A stretch of 64,000 nucleotides of DNA, taken from positions 62,001 through 126,000 of the forward strand of contig JAECUM010001099.1 in NCBI GenBank assembly GCA_016617855.1, written 5' to 3'. The notes beneath the pieces were generated by a model. It ran no database searches and had not been told where the DNA came from. It saw only the letters and a program-made list of their open reading frames with translations. Source of the stretch: Megalonaias nervosa. Taxonomy: Eukaryota; Mollusca; Bivalvia; Unionida; Unionidae. A program made the position numbers and the translations under genes. Every line of letters begins with the position of its first letter. Position 1 is the stretch's first letter. Positions 58,471 to 64,000 of the stretch are shown piece after piece.

Positions 58471-60629
58471 AAAGTATGCATACCTTAATTATGATGTCAT
58501 GCGAAAGGGGCACCATACATTCTATCTGATTACTTCCTGGGGATAATGATAATGGTGGAATTGCTAGGACCAAATTATACCTCCATCATCACACAACATA
58601 AAACAAATCAATGGGAAGTAACATTTTCCATCATATTTTATATTTAAGCAAAATTTCTAAAATTCAATGACTTTCAATGACCTATGTGAAATATCATTGA
58701 ATTTCATGGCCTAGAATTGAGGTGTTCATTTTTCAATGACTTTCAATGACCTTAAATGATTGTGCAGACCCTGACTAGTGTTATAGCAGGGTTCAGCACA
58801 CCTATCTAGCCTACAAACTCAAGGTTTCTAAAACTCCTCTATGCGGTGTAGAAAATGATGATGATCCAACTTATCAAATTCTGCCTTTCTGACAATATTT
58901 CAAAGAATCAGGGCATGAGGAAAATTGTAAAACCTTTTTGAGCATGTGGAGCAACCATACACCTAGCTACAAAGTTTCATAAAAATCCTAATAGTGGTGA
59001 AGGAGGATAAGTTATGGACAGGTGGATTGATGGACACAGATGGATGGACTGATGCACAAGGGGTAATATGACAATGCCCAACTTTAGAAGTTTGGGGATG
59101 ACAATGTCAAGATATTAAGGAAACATTTTAGATTATTTGAAGCTAAACGATGAATTTTTTTCTAACCATATATAACAAATTTTTCACTTAGGAATAAATC
59201 TCTTTATTCAAATCAGTGCAGGACTCTTTGAAGCTCATGTGTGCTATGGGAGCAAGACTTTTCAAACCCAGCCATGGGACAATTCGACCCCAATTCATGC
59301 ATTTTTAAAACAATAATAAGCACATTGCCAATGATTATTCCCACTAATCATGTATTCATTGATGTCTGCAATTAAAGAAGATACAGACATACTGCTTAAG
59401 TCACCCCAAAAAAGATGTAAGCAGCTAATTATAATGAAAGTCACTTTTATTAAGTCGATGAATGCATGCTAATCTGAATAAAAGAGATCAAAAGTACCAA
59501 ATTGTAAATTTATATTAAAGAGCCAACAATTTTCATTCCTTACCAATTTTTATTATAAGCTTTAATAAAAGTTTACAGATGGAAGATGAACTGCCATGTG
59601 GAGTCAAAAATCATTGATCTGTGGGACTTGTGATGAGCATGAAATCATTGCAGAGGACTTTCTGAAAGCTGTCGAAGTGTTTATCAGCTGGGAATCTAAT
59701 TGTATAAATCTGTGTAAATCATTTATCTATGATGCCCTACAGTAATATATCGATTACCAATAAAAATAAAAAAGTGTGTCTTTATCTTTTCTATCCTAAA
59801 ATGGTTTCCTTAGAAGTTGGGATTCCGTTCCTTAGATTAATAAACAGTATTTGATCACATGGGTCTTTTATACACCTTACTATAGCTAGTATGTCTATTT
59901 AACAGTTATATTGATTTGATTAAAAAAGAGTGATAGTCCCTATGGTACTGGAACTGCAACATATCTTTCCTTCATTTAATTATATATCATGAATGAACTT
60001 AATTGTTCTTTAACCATTAATATTACTGATGCTTAGCTCCAGTTTAAATTCTCCCAATATGCACTGAGAGACACAGGCATTTATTGCGTGTAAAATCTGA
60101 ATGGCTGACCCAGTTGTCTTTGTTAAGTTTGACTGATCTCGTTTATAAGAGAAAACGGTTACTGACCATGATGTATTACTGAATGACCCAACATAAACAC
60201 AAGGATTTAATCTGGAGTCAAATTGTCTTGGGGTCAAAATATCCAGGCTGACTTGTCTTTGCAGTTGAAATGTCAGACAGCCATGTGCTATTGCTGAACA
60301 TCTGTGACACAATTCCCTGCACTATGTACACTGCTAGAGGTTACGATCTAACACTGACTTATTACTGCCCAAAGGACTGTTTAAATGTTATTAAAACACA
60401 ACATAACAGCATTCTGAAAAATACATATATTGTAAAAAATAAAGTCTAATAATTTGCCATTGAAACAACACCAATCATTAATTGAAAAAGGTTTGATTCA
60501 TGATTCTGCATACATTCCCTAATCAGTGATTCCTTACTACCATAAGCACTTCATCATTCTTTTTCTTATTATTGTATAAAGTTAGATCGCAAAGAACATG
60601 TTGTCTTTACCACATCTTCCTTTAATTAC
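58471..60629. other. Start of intron 1 of the hydrolase gene
   Basis: Intron 1 begins at 60629 with GTAATT on the minus strand. A minus-strand open frame at 60312-60010 (RLNPCVYVGSFSNTSWSVTV, ILHAINACVSQCILGEF) is not in phase with exon 1 and is not recognised. A stretch with CAATGACTTTCAATGACC-type words at 58664-58760 resembles 48130-48185. Nothing else is supported. Confidence 0.45.
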
Positions 60630-61062
60630 CTGGAAAGTTTGGGATCACAACTCTGTAGCCTAACTTGGCAAATGGTTCGAGCACATCAATTAAGTCACCA
60701 TGTGTTCCTGGGGTGTCATGAATACCCACGATTGTCGGCTGTCTAGGGTTGAACTGTCCCGCCGGATGAGAGTCCAGGTAACCAACATCAAACAATACAC
60801 CCTCAGGAACATCTTCCCAGAGGCCTACACTGGTCAATACTACTATATAGCGCTCCTGGAGTAAAGAAGATGAGGGATCTCCAGTTTTTAGTTTAATATG
60901 AGTTGTTGAATAACATCTTATTCCTGTGAACGACTGCATTATATTACGACAAACTGTCTGACCTGCATTCAAGTTTGTAAAAGAACGGCGTCCCGTCAGT
61001 AATCTGAACACACCTCTACAAATGATATATCGTCTTATAAGTGAAGTTTGCAATGTGATCAT
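60630..61062 (-). CDS. Alpha/beta hydrolase gene, exon 1, mitochondrial-type leader
   Basis: The exon encodes 144 codons from ATG at 61062 and ends TTTCCAG|GTAATT (phase 1). Residues 1-61 have many Arg/Ser/Thr, no acidic residue before Asp62, and an IRCYS motif at 48-52 that fits a matrix-peptidase R-x-Y|S site, so mitochondrial import is likely (inference). Residues 100-144 read QPTIVGIHDTPGTHGDLIDV then LEPFAKLGYRVVIPNFPG, the first strands of an alpha/beta hydrolase with the HDTPG oxyanion-loop-like segment. I recall similar wording in the nematode DUF1057 hydrolases of unknown substrate. A K02A2.6-type retroelement lies about 400 bp upstream. Substrate and function are unknown. Confidence 0.8.
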
Positions 61063-61462
61063 TTTGCTAACTAGTATAGTTTAGATAAACATTAATTAAA
61101 TCTATCAAATGATTGGGCTACATTATGTAAAAAGTCTTTAAGTTGTTTGAACTGCATGCTTTCGTTGTTGCAGCCATAGTGTTGTTCTTGTCCATTCCGG
61201 TCCCTCTGGTACTTCATCAGAGCACCCCATTTAATATAGTTCGAAGCACGGGTGCCGAGTGATTCCGACCACATTATGGGCTGTATTATCTACATCATGT
61301 GTACATCTTTCTCCAACTTACATACGCATTCGCTGTTAGGGACCAGCTTTGTGGATTGCTTATATGAGCCACTCTTAGAAATCAAGTCTTGGAAGCAACA
61401 CACTTGTGTCTGTTGCAATATATACATCTCACTTGAGATAGTTTATGACAAGAAACACAATA
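61063..61462. other. Hydrolase upstream region overlapping a putative Ty3 5' LTR
   Basis: The stretch would carry the hydrolase promoter on the minus strand. On the plus strand its right part should be the LTR of the gag-bearing element, because a primer-binding site follows at 61463 and CACA precedes it. I could not find the LTR start. No clear TATA or CpG island is visible. Confidence 0.4.
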
Positions 61463-61480
61463 TGGTGTCAGAAGTGGGAT
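61463..61480 (+). promoter_or_regulatory. Primer-binding site resembling tRNA-Leu type
   Basis: TGGTGTCAGAAGTGGGAT is complementary to the 3' end of animal tRNA-Leu (CAA) as I recall it. It is three bases after ...AACACA, a plausible LTR end. Confidence 0.65.
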
Positions 61481-61568
61481 TGGTACATTAAGTTGGATTC
61501 ATGCATTAACCTGGAGTTGTGCGTAAATTAGAAGTGTGTACATTGGTTAAGATTTGAAAAAATCAACC

Positions 61569-62417
61569 ATGGATTTAAGCGGTATTCCGCCACCAGTCAT
61601 GGACTGGGAGGATACGAACTTGCTGGAACAGTGGGAAAAGTTTAAACTACATATCACTTTGATTTTTAATGGACCGCTTAAAGAAAAAACAAGCTGAAAA
61701 GGTGTCATACCTTTTGTTGTGGGTTGGGGATAAAGGGAGAGACGTCTATCAAAAGTGGACTGGTATTTCAAACGAAGACGCTAAGAAGCGCCAAACATTC
61801 TATGACCGTTTCGAGGCGCACGTGCAACCAAAGTTAACCCCATATTGCGCGGTATCGTTTCAGTACCGAAGTACAAGGGACGGAATCAATTAATTCCTAC
61901 GTCACACGGCTAAGACTGAAAGCCAGAGACTGCAACTTTCAAGATGCCAATGATATGGTAAGGGATAGAATTGTATTTGGGACGAACAGTCAGAGAATCC
62001 GAGAGACACTGATTAATGAAGGAGACAAGTTGACATTAGACAAAGCTATCCAGATCGTTCAAAACTTTGAATATTTTCAGCAGCAATTGAAATCGATGTC
62101 GATTTCAAACGGCACGCCAAATAAGGATGTAGACGCTGTCAATAAAAGCAAAAACAGAGAGCAGACACGCGGTGGAAACAAACCCAGGGGATATCACTGG
62201 CAACAATCCCATAAGTCAACGCAGACACATCAGACCCAACAACACAATGGTGCAAGGCCCAACAAGTTCACAACACACAAACCGTGTGGGAATTGTGGAA
62301 ACAGGAATCAAAAGTCGAACAACTCGCAGTGTCAAGCTACAGGTGTGACTTGCACAGAATGTGGCAAACTTAATCATTTTGCAAAAGTGTGCAGATCCAA
62401 AACTGTGCATGATATAT
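61569..62417 (+). pseudogene. Gag of a K02A2.6-like Ty3 element
   Basis: The start MDLSGIPPPVMDWEDTNLLE is followed by capsid sequence with EKVSYLLLWVGDKGRDVYQK, FYDRFEAHVQPKLTP, VTRLRLKARDCNFQDANDMV and RDRIVFGTNSQRIRE. The reading frame changes twice (near 61685 and 61850). The nucleocapsid end has CGNCGNRNQKSNNSQC and the intact CCHC knuckle CTECGKLNHFAKVC. Gag would package the element RNA. The sequence is cut at 62483 by another element, and no pol of this lineage is seen in the window. Confidence 0.85.
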
Positions 62418-62482
62418 AAAACAGTGACCAGGGATTTGATTATAACGGGAGTGGTAACAGTGCACGAAATACACATAATGAC

Positions 62483-63247
62483 TGTTACGAATATGTACTT
62501 TATTTACTTGTGTGTTAGTTTTAAATTCATTTTTTTAATTATATTTGTTTCATTACATTTTATGTAATGATTATTCTCACGGGATTTGATATTACTGAAA
62601 AAATATTCAGTCCAATTAGAACGCAAAATGTATGACTTAAGCACTATTTTTAGCTCACTTTGGTTCATAGATTTTGTAAACATCGAGCGAAAATGATTGA
62701 TTATTACCAAGGTCATTTCGGCCCACGTGTTAGCTGAGTTGTAAACAAGCCTTTTTTTTTTTTTCTTTTTTTTTTATTTCCAGCGTTGGGAATCTGATTC
62801 TTAGATAGGGCTATTCTAAGTTACGTGCTAAATGGCAGTGCTTTTCCTTGCGCTGTTCAAGTTAGTGATCACGTAGCCTGTCACGTGAACCACAATGTGA
62901 TCTAAAATCGCGGCTTTAAACAGACGCTCTCTAGTAGATTTAGGCAGTCGTGTTTTAAATCTTGAGGGCTCAAGAGGTTTTTATTGTTGTTGCCAGGCTG
63001 TTCAGAAGTTCATCTATTTTTGGGAAATTAATAATGTATTCTCTACAAAACTAAATAAGTACTTCTTTTTATAAAAGTTCTGGGAGAAAGATACTCAGTG
63101 GAAACTTATTCTGGAATTCTAAACAGAACATTATAAATTGTGTTTCAACGAGGAATTGTTGCCATCAGTACAACGACCTCATCTGACGTCATCGCCTTCC
63201 ATATTGAAACTTCATCGAGATTCGAACCTGGATTCAATTAGAACTGT
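62483..63247 (+). repeat. 5' LTR of a Gmr1-type deletion derivative, 3' end missing
   Basis: Begins TGTTACGAATATGTACTTT and is collinear with other LTRs of the family up to TTAGAACTGT, where it passes directly into pol. The preceding bases TGAC (62479-62482) should be the left target duplication. Confidence 0.85.
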
Positions 63248-63830
63248 CAATAAAAAGCAACTGATGCGATTTTTGGGTATGGCCGGATACTATCGGAAAG
63301 TTTGTTCCAATTTTTCTAATATTGCTGAACCCCTAACAAACTTGTTAAGTACGAAAAACAAGTTTCTTTGGACTGAAAAATGGCAGGAGGCTTTTGATAG
63401 GTTAAAAGCCATACTCAATTTTGCGTCGGTTCTGACAGCTGCAAATTTCATTCATTCTTTTGAATTATCTTTTGATGCAACTGATGTTGGGGTTGGAGCA
63501 GTATTGATTCAAGAAGATAGAAATGGTATTGATCACGCAGTGTGCTATTTCTCTAAGAAATTAAATAAGCACCAAAGGAATTATTCAACAATCGAGAAGG
63601 AATGTTTGGCTTTAATATTGGCATTACAGTATTTTGAAGTTTACATTCGTTCAGTTCCTCCTCCTGTTGTTGTGTTTAGTGATCAAAACCCCCTTAATTT
63701 CATCGACAAGATGAAAAATAAAAATCAAAGATTATTAAGGTGGAGTTTGTTTTTACAAGAATATAATCTTGACATCAGGCACATCAAAGGAAAAGACAAT
63801 TTGATTGCAGATGCACTTTCCCGTGTATAG
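63248..63830 (+). pseudogene. Gmr1-type pol remnant: RT connection and RNase H
   Basis: The frame enters at KKQLMRFLGMAGYYRKVCSN and runs open through FDATDVGVGAVLIQ, NYSTIEKECLALI, VVVFSDQNPL and IRHIKGKDNLIADALSRV to the stop. It is closely similar to the minus-strand copy at 25375-24757 and has all RNase H acidic positions. The 5' LTR end, PBS, gag, protease, integrase and most of the reverse transcriptase are deleted. As in the complete copy, RNase H is followed only by the polypurine tract and LTR. Confidence 0.9.
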
Positions 63831-63955
63831 AAACAATATTTCATGTACACTTTGTATAATTCATAAGAGTTTTCCTATGTAATTTTATTTTACCTCATGT
63901 AAAATTTACATATGGTAAAAAGAAAGCTTCATTACATAAATCTTTCTTTTTCTTT

Positions 63956-63966
63956 ATGGGGATAAG
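63956..63966 (+). promoter_or_regulatory. Polypurine tract
   Basis: ATGGGGATAAG lies immediately before the 3' LTR start TGTTACGAG, corresponding to the tract at 24650-24660. Confidence 0.75.
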
Positions 63967-64000
63967 TGTTACGAGTATGTAATTTAATTACTTATGTGTC
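63967..64000 (+). repeat. 3' LTR start, cut by window end
   Basis: TGTTACGAGTATGTAATTTA matches the start of the LTR at 62483. The rest lies outside the window. Confidence 0.85.

Noticed and set aside
60010..60312. 100-codon minus-strand frame as hydrolase exon 2
   Set aside because: It is not in the right phase and the true exon 2 at 35671-35560 continues FPG into FPGFG with good splice sites.

Overview
This window is AT-rich animal nuclear DNA. Evidence is GT-AG introns, CA/GA/AT microsatellites, solo LTRs, SINE-like and MITE-like repeats, and metazoan-type retroelements. The mix (an RTE-like LINE, DIRS elements, a Gmr1-type Ty3 element, a Crypton-like recombinase) suggests a marine invertebrate, deuterostome or lophotrochozoan. 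The sequence alone does not fix the species. Nothing looks bacterial, and there is no CRISPR array or operon.

One host gene can be pieced together. It is an alpha/beta-hydrolase gene on the minus strand with a mitochondrial-type N terminus. Exon 1 is at 61062-60630, exon 2 at 35671-35560, and three later exons lie at 8717-8540, 8125-7954 and 7832-7756. Reading phase is kept at every junction, so the gene covers at least 53 kb. The exon that should carry the catalytic serine (GHSxG) was not found, and the last exon is also missing or outside the window. Most other features sit inside its very long introns or downstream of it.

Layout: 1-2909, decayed RTE-like LINE (+). 3450-6980, decayed DIRS-type element (-). 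7137-8717, 3' exons of the hydrolase. 11165-11952, foldback element with nested hairpins. 12936-13070, CA repeat. 13860-14569, 17222-18144, 18727-19465, 42735-43424 and 57164-58086, solo or broken LTRs. 15540-16560, hAT-like remnant. 21168-22774, two minisatellites. 23679-30351, near full-length Ty3-related element with integrase ahead of reverse transcriptase (Gmr1 type), two LTRs, PBS, PPT and 4-bp target duplication. 30950-31760, Crypton-like tyrosine recombinase remnant. 32581-34139 and 44158-45819, TA-flanked inverted-repeat DNA elements. 35783-36454, two MITEs. 37372-38490, two minisatellites. 40642-41284, second foldback element with iterated ends. 49680-56125, DIRS element with inverted terminal repeats and an internal complementary region. 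61463-62417, gag of a different Ty3 element, cut by a Gmr1-type deletion derivative that runs off the window end (62483-64000).

The most notable items are the Gmr1 gene order, the DIRS terminal architecture, the 53-kb hydrolase gene, and two foldback elements whose internal symmetry is more than simple inverted repeats. Reading frames of the mobile elements are mostly broken; I describe them as relics.
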